From Lactobacillus kullabergensis (GTDB lineage: Bacteria; Bacillota; Bacilli; Lactobacillales; Lactobacillaceae): a stretch of DNA of 64,000 bases. The notes under the pieces were generated by a model. It saw only the letters and a list, made by a program, of their open reading frames with translations. It was not told where the DNA came from and searched no databases. The position numbers and the translations under genes were made by a program. This document shows positions 46,082-55,257 of the stretch, one piece after another. The DNA lies in contig NZ_KQ033871.1 in assembly GCF_000967195.1 (NCBI RefSeq), positions 399,090 to 463,089 of the forward strand. Reading direction: 5' to 3'. Every line of letters starts with the position of its first letter. Position 1 is the first letter of the stretch.

Positions 46082-47701
46082 ATGAAAAAAAGTGCATTGT
46101 TTGCAACTGCAATTGCATGTGTAGGCTTGTTAATAACAGGATGCCAGAAAAACTCCAGTTCTGGTACAAAAAATCAAGATAAAATTACTGTTGTTCAAAA
46201 TGCAACGGTTGACTCTCTTGACCCGATTTTAGCGTATCAAAACACATCTTCAACAGTTGTAGCTAATACAACCGAAGGCTTGTACACTATTGATGCCCAC
46301 GATAAGCCCCAATTGGCATTGGCCTCTAAAGTTAAAACGAGTAATCATGGACTCACCAAGACTTTTACTATTCGTAAAAACGCCAACTGGTCAAATGGTG
46401 ATCCTGTAACAGCAAATGATTTTGTTTTTGCCTGGCGGCGGTTGTCTGATCCTAAGATTGCTTCAGCCTTTAACTTCCAACCAGGTGCGGCTGGCATTAA
46501 AAATGCTAATGACATTGTAGCTGGCAAGAAGCCGGTCAAGTCATTGGGCGTTAAGGCTACAGGTCCTAAAACTCTAGTAGTGCAATTGGATCATGTTGTA
46601 CCTTACATGAACAAGTTGCTGGCATTCAGTGATTTTGCTCCTGTCAATCAGAAATACTTCCAAAAAACTGGTAAAAAATTTGCACAAGATTCCAGTCATT
46701 TAATTTATTCTGGTCCATACCAAATCAAGGATTGGAAATTAGGCGATAACACTATCCAGTTAGTTAAAAATCCTAAATATTGGGATGCCAAAAATGTCAA
46801 AATTAAGAATGTTAAGCTTGATATTATTACAGACCCAGAAAAGGCAGCTATTGCATTCGAAAATGGCAGTGCAGACTATGTTCACTTAAGTGGTCAGCTT
46901 GTTTCTAAATATCGAAAAGATAAGAACTTTGTCAATGATGTTGGTAATTTTACACAGTACATTATGTTTAATCTGAAAAAACCGGGATTAGATAATGCTG
47001 ATCTGCGTAAGGCAATTTCTTGCAGCATTAACCGTAAAGAAATAACAACTCACATCCTAAAAGATGGTTCAATTCCTTCTCATTCTATGGTTATGAAAGA
47101 TTTGGTTAAGAATCCGACAACAGGCAAAGATTTTGCAGATGAATCAACTACTAATCTTTACGAGTATTCACCAGCTCAAGCTAAAAAGTATTGGAATAAG
47201 GCAAAAAAAGCAACTAACTTGCGTTCATTTACCTTGCTTTATGATGACAGTGATCCTTCATATGCTAACGTAGCTGCGTATATCAAGGCTCAAGTTGAAA
47301 AACACCTTCCTGGCATGAAAGTGACACTGCAGCAAGTAGCAAAGAAGACTAGAACTGATAAGATGTCAAAAGCTACTTATGATGCTACTTTAACTCGTTG
47401 GGGACCAGACTATGCTGATCCAACAGCGATCTTGAGTATGTATCAATCTAAGAACGACAGCAATTACGGTCGCTGGGCAAATTCAGAATTTGATAAGTTA
47501 ATGGCTCAATCTGATCAAACAACTGATCAAGCTAAGAGATACAAATTGCTTCTTAAGGCAAACAATATCCTAATTGACAGTGCTTCTTGCCCACCGCTAT
47601 ATCAGATTGGTGCACCAGTTTTGGAACGATCTAATATTAAAGATTTACCGATGCATATTGCAGGTGTACCATTCTTCTTCAAATATGCTTCAATTAAATA
47701 A
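46082..47701 (+). CDS. Peptide-type ABC transporter, substrate-binding lipoprotein (OppA/DppA family)
   Basis: A 539-residue family 5 solute-binding protein with a signal peptide and lipobox (LLITGC, Cys near residue 21). NATVDSLDPILAYQ near 45, KTFTIRKNANWSNGDPVTANDFVFAWRR region near 100-125 and LTRWGPDYADPTAILSMY near 438 are typical. ATG 46082 follows AAGAGTG. It binds peptides or similar extended ligands outside the cell. Its place behind frlB and frlD suggests glycated peptides or amino acids. A hairpin follows it. Confidence 0.88.
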   Translation: MKKSALFATAIACVGLLITGCQKNSSSGTKNQDKITVVQNATVDSLDPILAYQNTSSTVVANTTEGLYTIDAHDKPQLALASKVKTSNHGLTKTFTIRKNANWSNGDPVTANDFVFAWRRLSDPKIASAFNFQPGAAGIKNANDIVAGKKPVKSLGVKATGPKTLVVQLDHVVPYMNKLLAFSDFAPVNQKYFQKTGKKFAQDSSHLIYSGPYQIKDWKLGDNTIQLVKNPKYWDAKNVKIKNVKLDIITDPEKAAIAFENGSADYVHLSGQLVSKYRKDKNFVNDVGNFTQYIMFNLKKPGLDNADLRKAISCSINRKEITTHILKDGSIPSHSMVMKDLVKNPTTGKDFADESTTNLYEYSPAQAKKYWNKAKKATNLRSFTLLYDDSDPSYANVAAYIKAQVEKHLPGMKVTLQQVAKKTRTDKMSKATYDATLTRWGPDYADPTAILSMYQSKNDSNYGRWANSEFDKLMAQSDQTTDQAKRYKLLLKANNILIDSASCPPLYQIGAPVLERSNIKDLPMHIAGVPFFFKYASIK

Positions 47702-47720
47702 TTTCGTTAAAAGTATTAAT

Positions 47721-47745
47721 AGAGCTGGGATACAATCTCAGCTCT
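47721..47745 (+). terminator. Intra-operon hairpin after the binding-protein gene
   Basis: AGAGCTGGGA pairs with TCTCAGCTCT (one G-U) around TACAA. Only a weak T-rich run follows, so it is likely a partial terminator or an mRNA-stabilising hairpin that keeps binding protein in excess over permease. Confidence 0.65.
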
Positions 47746-47778
47746 GTTTGCTTATTTAGGAAGATTGGAGGGAAAAAC

Positions 47779-48711
47779 TTGAAAAAGTATGTCTTGAAAA
47801 GAATCTTAATTGCAGTGATTACATTATTTTTGATTACTTTGATTCTTTTTATTATGGAAAAGGCAATGCCTGGTTCACCATTTAATGATGAAAAAATGTC
47901 ACATGCTCAAGTAGCGGCACTTTATCATAAATATGGTTTGGATGGCCCAGTGCCATTACAATTTTTTAATTACTTGAAAAATATGTTGTCTGGCGATTTT
48001 GGTGTTTCGTACACGGTTCAGGTTAATACGCCGGTTACTACAATGATTTTGCAGCATTTTACCATTTCACTCCAGATAGGTTTACAGGCTACTGTACTAG
48101 GTTCACTTTTAGGCTTTCTGATGGGAATTTTGGCAGCAATCAAAAAAGGTACAATTTGGGATAACTTAATGACTGGCATTTCTGTTTTGGGAATAAGTCT
48201 TCCTAACTTTGTAGTAGCATTGATCGTGTCAATTATATTTTCTTATAAACTAATGGTCTTTCCAGGAACGTACCAACCAAGTCAGCCTTTTGTATCAAGT
48301 ATTCTGCCTACAATAGCATTGAGTACTTTTACTATGGCAAGTATTGAACGATATGTTAGAAATGACATGATTGATATTATGAATTCTGATTATTATCGTT
48401 TAGCGGATTCAAAAGGAATTAAAAAGTTCCAGTTGATCGGACACCATGTTATCAGAAACACTTTAATTTCAGTTATTACAGTATTAGCACCACTGATGAT
48501 TGACCTAATTGCCGGGAGTATGGTAATTGAAAAAGCTTTTGCTATTCCAGGCTTGGGAACATTGTATATCAGTGCTATACAAGCTAATGACTACAATGTA
48601 GTCTTAGGTATAACTTTCTTTTATGCAGTGCTTTTTATTGGTATTATGTTAATAGTTGATATTCTTTACGGGTTAATAGATCCGCGTATTAGATTAGATG
48701 AGGGCAAATAA
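47779..48711 (+). CDS. oppB: Peptide-type ABC transporter permease, OppB/DppB family
   Basis: A 310-residue permease with six membrane segments, the N-terminal KRILIAVITLFLITLILF helix, and the inner-membrane-component region YYRLADSKGIKKFQLIGHHVIRN near 211 that docks the ATPase. TTG start with GGAGGG upstream. Overlap-free, 2 nt before OppC. Confidence 0.92.
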   Translation: MKKYVLKRILIAVITLFLITLILFIMEKAMPGSPFNDEKMSHAQVAALYHKYGLDGPVPLQFFNYLKNMLSGDFGVSYTVQVNTPVTTMILQHFTISLQIGLQATVLGSLLGFLMGILAAIKKGTIWDNLMTGISVLGISLPNFVVALIVSIIFSYKLMVFPGTYQPSQPFVSSILPTIALSTFTMASIERYVRNDMIDIMNSDYYRLADSKGIKKFQLIGHHVIRNTLISVITVLAPLMIDLIAGSMVIEKAFAIPGLGTLYISAIQANDYNVVLGITFFYAVLFIGIMLIVDILYGLIDPRIRLDEGK

Positions 48712-48713
48712 TT

Positions 48714-49622
48714 ATGACTAATATAGAAAATAATGATTTTGAATTTGCCCATAAATCTGAAACAGTTGACCATTATTCTGGTAAATCTTATTCATATGGG
48801 CAGTTGGTTTGGCATCGCTTTTTAAGAAATAAAGGTGCGGTGATTAGCGCAGTTGTTTTAATTATTATTGCTTTAATAGCCATTCTGGCGCCTTACCTTA
48901 GTCAATACTCACCCACTACACCGTATCCTAACCAGTCTAATTTAGCTCCTGGAGTTAATGGTCATTGGTTTGGAACAGACAACTTAGGCAGAGATATTTT
49001 TGTAAGAGTTGCTGCTGGTACTTCAGTTTCACTAAGGGTTGCTCTGGTGGCAATGGCAATTGATCTGGTTATTGGTACTAGTTATGGCCTGATTTCAGGA
49101 TATTTTGGTGGCAAAATTGATTTATTCATGCAAAGAATAACAGAAATTCTTAGTACTATTCCTATGATCATTATTGTTACTTTGCTTGTTCTGGTCATGA
49201 AGCCAGGTCTAGTAAGCATAATTACTGCGATGATGATTGTCGGCTGGATTAATATGAGTAGAATAGTTCGCGCACAGGTGTTGGAACTAAAAACCAGCGA
49301 GTATGTTTTATCAGCAAAGACAATGGGAGAATCTGATATTAAAATTATTTTCTCTCAAATTTTGCCTAATACATTAGGACAAATAATTACCACATTTATG
49401 TTATCTATTCCGAACGCAATTTTTTTGGAAGCATTCTTAGCCTTTATCGGTTTAGGTGTTCCGGCACCATTAGCTTCATTAGGAACAATGATTAATGATG
49501 GTTATACCCAGGCTATCGTTTACCCATACATGGTCATTTTCCCCGTATTGTTTTTAGCACTAATTATGCTGAGTTTTAATATTATTGCGGATGGCTTACG
49601 GGATGCTATTGAAGGAAGTTAG
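48714..49622 (+). CDS. oppC: Peptide-type ABC transporter permease, OppC/DppC family
   Basis: A 302-residue permease with the N-terminal OppC region (WHRFLRNKGAVISAVVL), GTDNLGRDIFVRV near 83 and the docking segment EYVLSAKTMGESDIKII near 197. It forms the channel with OppB. Confidence 0.92.
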   Translation: MTNIENNDFEFAHKSETVDHYSGKSYSYGQLVWHRFLRNKGAVISAVVLIIIALIAILAPYLSQYSPTTPYPNQSNLAPGVNGHWFGTDNLGRDIFVRVAAGTSVSLRVALVAMAIDLVIGTSYGLISGYFGGKIDLFMQRITEILSTIPMIIIVTLLVLVMKPGLVSIITAMMIVGWINMSRIVRAQVLELKTSEYVLSAKTMGESDIKIIFSQILPNTLGQIITTFMLSIPNAIFLEAFLAFIGLGVPAPLASLGTMINDGYTQAIVYPYMVIFPVLFLALIMLSFNIIADGLRDAIEGS

Positions 49623-49630
49623 GTAAGATT

Positions 49631-50695
49631 ATGACCGAAACAGTTTTAGAAATAAAAAATTTACAAGTAGCCTATCATACCGATCACGGAGAAGTGCAAG
49701 CTGTTAGAGGAATAAGTTATCAGGTAAAAAAGGGTGAAACAGTTGCTTTAGTTGGTGAATCCGGTTGTGGCAAGTCAGCTAGTGTAAAGCCAATCATGGG
49801 CGAAAAAGAAGCCAATCAAATAATTAAATCCGGTGAGATCAATTTCACTTACCAGACTGAAAATGGTCCACAAACAGTTAATTTATTAAAAATTAGTCCC
49901 AAGATTATGCAAAATCGTATTAAGGGCAAAGAAATAGCAATGGTTTTTCAAGACCCAATGACTTCTCTCGATCCAACCATGAAAATTAATAAGCAAATCG
50001 CTGAGGCAGTAAAGGCTTCTCATCCTGAGATGAACAAGGATCAAATCAACGAACGGGTGCTTAATTTAATTGAAACCGTTGGCATTCAAAACATGAAGGT
50101 TGTTCAGAACCAATATCCACATCAACTTTCTGGAGGAATGAGACAGAGAATTGTTATCGCCATTGCGTTGGCCGGGAATCCCAGTTTACTGATCTGTGAT
50201 GAACCAACTACGGGTTTGGATGTTACTATTCAGGCTAAAATTTTGAACCTGATTAAAGATATACAAAAGAGCAGGAAATTATCTGTTATTTTTATAACCC
50301 ATAATTTAGGGGTGGTTGCCAATATTGCAACATATGTGAACGTCATGTATGCTGGAAAAATAGTTGAGACTGGAACGAGCCAAGATATCTTTTTTGAACC
50401 TCGTCACCCATATACTTGGGGTCTGCTTGAATCAGTACCTGATATCAATGAGAAAGTTGACGAATTACCGACTATTGCCGGAACGATTCCAGACTTAACA
50501 CAACCGATTGTTGGAGATGCTTTTGCTCCCAGAAATAAGTATGCCTTAAACATTGATTTTAAAAAACAACCGCCAATGTTTAAAATTAATGACCACCATT
50601 ATGCTGCAACTTGGCTCTTAGATAAAAGAGCTCCCAAAGTACCAATTCCAGTAGTTTTGCAAAAGAGAATTTTAAAAATGAAGGGGGCATCATAA
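49631..50695 (+). CDS. oppD: Peptide-type ABC transporter ATPase, OppD/DppD family
   Basis: A 354-residue ABC ATPase with Walker A GESGCGKSA (near 42), signature LSGGMRQR (near 166), Walker B LLICDEPTTGLD and the C-terminal oligopeptide-transporter extension (EPRHPYTWGLLESVPD). The extension commonly binds an iron-sulfur cluster in some members, but the cysteine set is not seen here. Confidence 0.92.
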   Translation: MTETVLEIKNLQVAYHTDHGEVQAVRGISYQVKKGETVALVGESGCGKSASVKPIMGEKEANQIIKSGEINFTYQTENGPQTVNLLKISPKIMQNRIKGKEIAMVFQDPMTSLDPTMKINKQIAEAVKASHPEMNKDQINERVLNLIETVGIQNMKVVQNQYPHQLSGGMRQRIVIAIALAGNPSLLICDEPTTGLDVTIQAKILNLIKDIQKSRKLSVIFITHNLGVVANIATYVNVMYAGKIVETGTSQDIFFEPRHPYTWGLLESVPDINEKVDELPTIAGTIPDLTQPIVGDAFAPRNKYALNIDFKKQPPMFKINDHHYAATWLLDKRAPKVPIPVVLQKRILKMKGAS

Positions 50696-50698
50696 GCA

Positions 50699-51601
50699 AT
50701 GACTAAAAATATCCTTGAAGTTCATCATTTAAAGCAATATTTTCCAGTTGCAAATAAAAAAATAGTTAAAGCGGTAGATGATGTTTCCTTTAACATTACT
50801 AATGGTGAAACTTTTGGTCTGGTAGGTGAGTCAGGAAGTGGAAAGACCACTATTGGCCGCTCTATTATTCGTCTTTATTGGCCTACTGCTGGTGAGGTGA
50901 TTTTTGAAGGTGAACAAATAGCAGGTCAGTTAAGTAAAAAGCAGACTGCTAAGTTGCGTAAAGACATGCAGATGATTTTTCAAGATCCTATGTCTTCACT
51001 AAATCCTCGTAAAAAAGTTGGTGACATAGTCAAGCTGGGTCTTGATATTCATTATCCTAAATTAACTAAGGATGAAAAACTGCAAAAAGTTATTGAAATG
51101 TTAAAAATAGTTGGTCTTGACTCATCATTTGTTAACCGCTACCCGCAAGAACTTTCAGGTGGACAAAGACAGAGAGTTGGTATTGCCAGAGTAGTTATCA
51201 TGCATCCCAGACTTATTATTGCAGATGAAGCTATTTCTGCTCTAGATGTTTCAGTACAAGCTCAAGTTGTTAATCTTCTTCAAAGAATACAAAGAGAAAG
51301 TGGCAGTGCCATGCTCTTTATTGCCCATGACTTGGCAATGGTCAAACATATTTCAAGTCATATAGGAGTAATTCATTTGGGACATATTGTCGAGATTGGG
51401 CCAACAGAAGCAATTTTTGACGATCCTGTGCATCCTTATACAAAAAGTTTGTTAACCGCTATCCCCACTACTAATCCAATAGCAGAACAAAATAAAAAGT
51501 TATCAAATTATCATGCATTTAGACAACAATATGAAAATAAAGAAATGGCAGATTTAGGCAATGGTCACTATGCAATAGACGATGGGTCGTGGACTAAGTA
51601 A
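50699..51601 (+). CDS. oppF: Peptide-type ABC transporter ATPase, OppF/DppF family
   Basis: A 300-residue ABC ATPase with Walker [10 protein letters not shown] (near 43), signature LSGGQRQR (near 150), Walker [13 protein letters not shown] and the family ending [12 protein letters not shown]. It is the last transporter gene; 62 nt later comes a ClbS-like gene with no terminator between, so the transcript may continue. Confidence 0.92.
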   Translation: MTKNILEVHHLKQYFPVANKKIVKAVDDVSFNITNGETFGLVGESGSGKTTIGRSIIRLYWPTAGEVIFEGEQIAGQLSKKQTAKLRKDMQMIFQDPMSSLNPRKKVGDIVKLGLDIHYPKLTKDEKLQKVIEMLKIVGLDSSFVNRYPQELSGGQRQRVGIARVVIMHPRLIIADEAISALDVSVQAQVVNLLQRIQRESGSAMLFIAHDLAMVKHISSHIGVIHLGHIVEIGPTEAIFDDPVHPYTKSLLTAIPTTNPIAEQNKKLSNYHAFRQQYENKEMADLGNGHYAIDDGSWTK

Positions 51602-51663
51602 AACTCCTTATGATAAAATATTGATAAATAAATTTTTAATATTATCAAGAAAAGGAAAAATAG

Positions 51664-52197
51664 ATGCCACGTCCTAAAACCAAGCAAGAATTAGTTGATG
51701 CAAGTAATTCGTCATACCAGAAGATAGTTGATTTAATCGCTAAGTTGCCAGAGGATGCTCGCACTGGCAGTTTCAATTTTGATACGAGTAAACTAAAAGA
51801 AGCCCATTGGAAGAGAGATCATAATGTACGCGATGTTTTGATCCATTTATATGAATGGCAAAAATTGTTGCTAGAGTGGGTTAAAAGCAATCAATCCGGT
51901 GAAAACAAAGAATTTTTGCCTGAAGGGTATAATTGGCGTAATTATGGTGAAATGAATCAAGAATTTTGGCAAAAGCACCAATCTACGCCACTTGCAGAAG
52001 CAGAAAAAATGCTGGCGAATAGTCATAAACAAACTATGGCTTTGCTTGATACCTATACTGAAGAGCAACTCTTTCAAAAGAATGTTTTTCCTTGGACTGG
52101 TAATAATGCATTAGGTACTTATTTCATTGCAAATACTTGCAGTCATTATGAATGGGCTTTAAAGAAGTTACGAAAATATCAAAGGTCCTTGAAATAA
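51664..52197 (+). CDS. ClbS/DfsB family four-helix bundle protein
   Basis: A 177-residue protein of the DinB-like four-helix superfamily, ClbS/DfsB group, with the typical N-terminus PRPKTKQELVDAS, RDVLIHLYEWQ near 58 and SHYEWALKKLR near the C-terminus. ClbS protects against colibactin by hydrolysing its cyclopropane; most relatives have no known substrate. It may be read from the opp transcript. AAGGAAAA precedes the ATG. Confidence 0.85.
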   Translation: MPRPKTKQELVDASNSSYQKIVDLIAKLPEDARTGSFNFDTSKLKEAHWKRDHNVRDVLIHLYEWQKLLLEWVKSNQSGENKEFLPEGYNWRNYGEMNQEFWQKHQSTPLAEAEKMLANSHKQTMALLDTYTEEQLFQKNVFPWTGNNALGTYFIANTCSHYEWALKKLRKYQRSLK

Positions 52198-52206
52198 TGG
52201 CTTATT

Positions 52207-52237
52207 AAAACCGTTAGCGTAAAAGCTGGCGGTTTTT
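52207..52237 (+). terminator. Terminator after the ClbS-like gene
   Basis: AAAACCG(T)TAGC pairs with GCT(G)GCGGTTTT across a 6-nt loop, ending in TTTTT. It is the first clear terminator after the frl-opp operon. Confidence 0.85.
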
Positions 52238-52490
52238 GTTTTTAATGAGCCACTTATTTAAATAAATCAAAAGTTTGACAATTTATTTATAAAAAATTCT
52301 GATAAAAAACTTTTATAGCTAATGCTCTAAAGCAATATTTCAGGCTTTAAAATATTTTTAGAGTTTTTTAGTTAGTATAATCTACCAAACTTTTCATTCA
52401 GTTATAATTTTAAATGACTGTTATACTAATCTTTGAGTTTGTTATTTTTATTTTAATTTAGTAATATTGAATAGTTAAGGAAGTGTGATA

Positions 52491-53249
52491 ATGAATTCTG
52501 TCAAAACAATAGCTGGCGTACCACTTTACAAAAAAATCTACTTAGATATCAAACAAAAGATTCAGCAAAACATTTTGAAAACTGATGAAAAATTACCGAG
52601 TGAACAATATTTGTGTCAACAATATCAGGTTAGCAGAATAACAGTGCGTAAAGCTCTGAAATTATTGACTGATGAAGGATTAGTAGTTACTATCCAGGGG
52701 AAAGGCTCCTATGTCAATGTCAAAAAAATGAGGGGAAGATTGGAACAAATTGAAGGATTCTCTGAATTTTCTGAGTCTCGCTCTAAAACAAATAAAAAGA
52801 TTATTTTAAAAAGAGAAATTTTACAAAATTCTCAAATTGCTAAGATTTTGCAACTGTCTGAGCCAGCAGATTTAGTTTATATTAAAAGAATTTCTCAAAC
52901 AGGAAATGAGCCTATGGCAATTGATGAAGCCTGGCTATCAGCTGAACGCTTTCCGGAATTACTTACAAATATTCATGAAGATACCTCACTATACCAATAC
53001 CTAGCAGATAATTACCATGAAACTTTAGCAAGTTCATATCGCGAAATCAGCACTATCCTACCCAGTAGTGAACAAGCTAGATTACTGGCATTAACTAATG
53101 TAGTACCACTTTTTGATGTAAACAAGACTGTTTACAATCAGTTTGATCAGCCGCTGGAATTTTCTCATTATGTTGTAAGAGGAGATAAAATGGTTTATAC
53201 TATCGACTCCAAAAATGACAGCAATATTTATTTTAACCACAAAAAGTAA
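52491..53249 (+). CDS. GntR family regulator with UTRA domain (probable frl-opp regulator)
   Basis: A 252-residue regulator with a GntR winged helix (about 10-75, containing KLPSEQYLCQQYQVSRITVRK) and a UTRA domain of the kind that binds phosphorylated sugars or amino sugars. AAGGAAG lies upstream of ATG 52491; a GTG two codons earlier is possible. Frl operons elsewhere are controlled by a GntR protein (FrlR), so this is the best candidate for control of 44259-51601, which is inference from proximity. Confidence 0.86.
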   Translation: MNSVKTIAGVPLYKKIYLDIKQKIQQNILKTDEKLPSEQYLCQQYQVSRITVRKALKLLTDEGLVVTIQGKGSYVNVKKMRGRLEQIEGFSEFSESRSKTNKKIILKREILQNSQIAKILQLSEPADLVYIKRISQTGNEPMAIDEAWLSAERFPELLTNIHEDTSLYQYLADNYHETLASSYREISTILPSSEQARLLALTNVVPLFDVNKTVYNQFDQPLEFSHYVVRGDKMVYTIDSKNDSNIYFNHKK

Positions 53250-53276
53250 TTGTATTTTAAAAACTTTTCAATATTT

Positions 53277-53314
53277 AAAAACGATCAGTTGAAATGAATT
53301 CATCTGGTCGTTTT
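53277..53314 (+). terminator. Terminator after GntR gene
   Basis: AAAACGATCAG pairs with CTGGTCGTTTT (one G-U) across a loop of 15 nt, followed by T-rich sequence. Confidence 0.75.
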
Positions 53315-53378
53315 ATTATTTTTTAGGCTTTAAATGTTGAGAGTAGGTACGAATATTATTTTGTACAAAAGCATGTGG

Positions 53379-53909
53379 CTAAGTTTGAAAAACACAATTA
53401 GGAAAGGAATGCTGCATAATAGCTTGACCTAAATTGAGTAAAACTAAATTATCAATTTCAACATTTTTATCAATATCTTGAGCAATTTCTTCTGTTTTTT
53501 GCATTTGTTCAAACTTTTCAGCTAAAATTTTTCTGATTAAATCGAGAAGATTTTTAATCACTGTTTGCAGTTCTGGCAAATTTTGAGATTCACGAATACC
53601 AGTTAAAAACAAAGCTAGATGTTGCTTTATAAAATTTTGATAGATGATGGAAAAATTCATAATATCCTTATCTAAATCGCCAACTAACTGATAATTTTTA
53701 TTGATCATTTGAATATCATCATGATACTTGGATATCAGTTGCTGCAAAATACCACGTTTGTCTTTAAAATGTCTGAACAAGGTGCTTTCATTAACTTGAG
53801 CGACTTGAGCAATTCTTTTAGTAGTGGTTCTTTGATAACCATTGTGAATCAATAATTGTGAGAAAGCTGTTAAGATTCTCTGTTCAACATTACCACTCAT
53901 TTTGGCCAC
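53379..53909 (-). CDS. TetR family transcriptional regulator
   Basis: A 176-residue regulator with the N-terminal TetR helix-turn-helix (TTKRIAQVAQVNESTLFRHFKDK, near residues 24-46). The ligand domain is not characteristic. A 13-bp palindrome AATTGTAACAATT (53957-53969) lies in its upstream region and may be its operator. A CPBP membrane protein gene lies upstream on the same strand, 318 bp away. Confidence 0.87.
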   Translation of the reverse strand: MAKMSGNVEQRILTAFSQLLIHNGYQRTTTKRIAQVAQVNESTLFRHFKDKRGILQQLISKYHDDIQMINKNYQLVGDLDKDIMNFSIIYQNFIKQHLALFLTGIRESQNLPELQTVIKNLLDLIRKILAEKFEQMQKTEEIAQDIDKNVEIDNLVLLNLGQAIMQHSFPNCVFQT

Positions 53910-53956
53910 CCACCTTAACTCAACTCTTTAAATATCAATAATGGCTATTTGTGTCT

Positions 53957-53969
53957 AATTGTAACAATT
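53957..53969. promoter_or_regulatory. Palindrome, candidate TetR operator
   Basis: AATTGT-A-ACAATT, 48 bp upstream of the TetR start codon. Within 53910-54227 this and the terminator at 54164 are the only structures I see. Confidence 0.35.
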
Positions 53970-54163
53970 ATCACATTAAGTAACAAGACAAGTAATAAGT
54001 AAATTCCAACAATTTGTTAATGTTCTTATAATTACCGCAGACGTTAAGTTAAAATGATTGTATATTTCATAGTAGACAGGTAAGAAATATTGAACTGTCA
54101 TATAGAACACATTAAGGACTGCAGATAAAATATTCATGTTTATAAAGTGATTTGATTACGCCT

Positions 54164-54201
54164 AAAATAAAAATCATAACTAGAAAAAACTCCAGTTATG
54201 A
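54164..54201 (-). terminator. Terminator of the CPBP gene
   Basis: Read on the minus strand, TCATAACT pairs with AGTTATGA across a 12-nt loop, followed by TTTTTATTTT, about 27 bp after the CPBP stop codon. Confidence 0.75.
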
Positions 54202-54227
54202 CTTGAAATTAATTTGAGTATATTTGT

Positions 54228-54968
54228 TTACTTAGTTGCTAATAATAAAATTAAAAAGGCTAATGTATCAAATAAGAAGTGGACTAAAAAGCTGACCCAA
54301 ATATTATGTGTTTTTATAAAAGCCCAGTTTAAAACTAGGCGTGTAAAAGCCAAACCTAAAATAACATAGCCTAAATTATAGTCATAAGTAGAAAGATGAA
54401 GTAAAGAAAAAATCAGGGCAGAGGCAATATTACCCCAAAATAGCGGGTGAGGCATATGGCAAGAATCAGCTAATTGGGTAACAGCTAATAAAGGCATAAT
54501 TGCTAAAAATTCTTCGCCCAATATTTGGATAGCACTGCTTAAACGTTGATAGAGAAAAATTGGCCAAACATGTGGCGTCTTCATAGTCAATCCTGCAGCT
54601 GCATTGCCAGAAACAGAACCAAATAATTTTTGAGAAATTGTTCCTGATAACACAGATATGAAATAGGCAAAGACAAAGAAAACAAGAATCCAAAGCCATT
54701 CTTTAGCATGTGGTACATGAAATAAATGATGCCATTTTTTACCAGTAGCAATTTGTACACCGATTATTTGAATTACTAAAAAAATGGTTACAATTAATAG
54801 CTGAAAACATGCAGCTGCTAAAGAGGGATGATTTTCATCAAAGACTAAATAGTCTGGAACTTGTATACCCGGCATTATCAAACAGCAGTATGCAATTATG
54901 TTCGATAATAATATTAATAACCATTTTTTACCAGATAAATGAAATGAATTTGTTAAATTATTTGTCAT
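54228..54968 (-). CDS. CPBP family intramembrane glutamic endopeptidase-like protein
   Basis: A 246-residue integral membrane protein with about six to eight helices. The CPBP/Abi motifs are present in part: GEEFLAI (Glu-Glu near residue 150) without the usual Arg three residues later, FSLLH (FxxxH, near 196) and HFLFD near the C-terminus. Family members include Rce1-type prenyl-protein proteases and bacteriocin self-immunity proteins. No bacteriocin gene was seen beside it. AGGTG precedes the ATG. Confidence 0.8.
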   Translation of the reverse strand: MTNNLTNSFHLSGKKWLLILLSNIIAYCCLIMPGIQVPDYLVFDENHPSLAAACFQLLIVTIFLVIQIIGVQIATGKKWHHLFHVPHAKEWLWILVFFVFAYFISVLSGTISQKLFGSVSGNAAAGLTMKTPHVWPIFLYQRLSSAIQILGEEFLAIMPLLAVTQLADSCHMPHPLFWGNIASALIFSLLHLSTYDYNLGYVILGLAFTRLVLNWAFIKTHNIWVSFLVHFLFDTLAFLILLLATK

Positions 54969-55257
54969 TAAAATTCACCTTTTTATTTTTGATTTTATAT
55001 TGCCAATCATAAAAATACAATCCCCAAGCTTGTGAAAAGCAAAACATGATATTTTTGTATAACTACTCTATGAGATTCTGATACCTTAACTTAAAGGTGA
55101 ATTTACACAAATATAGACTAGTGGAACATGTGTTACAATTAATTATATCGAGATTGGAAAATCCATAAGTGGATGCTATTAAAATTTTGTTTATTTTCGC
55201 TTATATAATTATATATATATGCACAATAGTTTAGATAGAATCATAAGGAGGTTGCTT

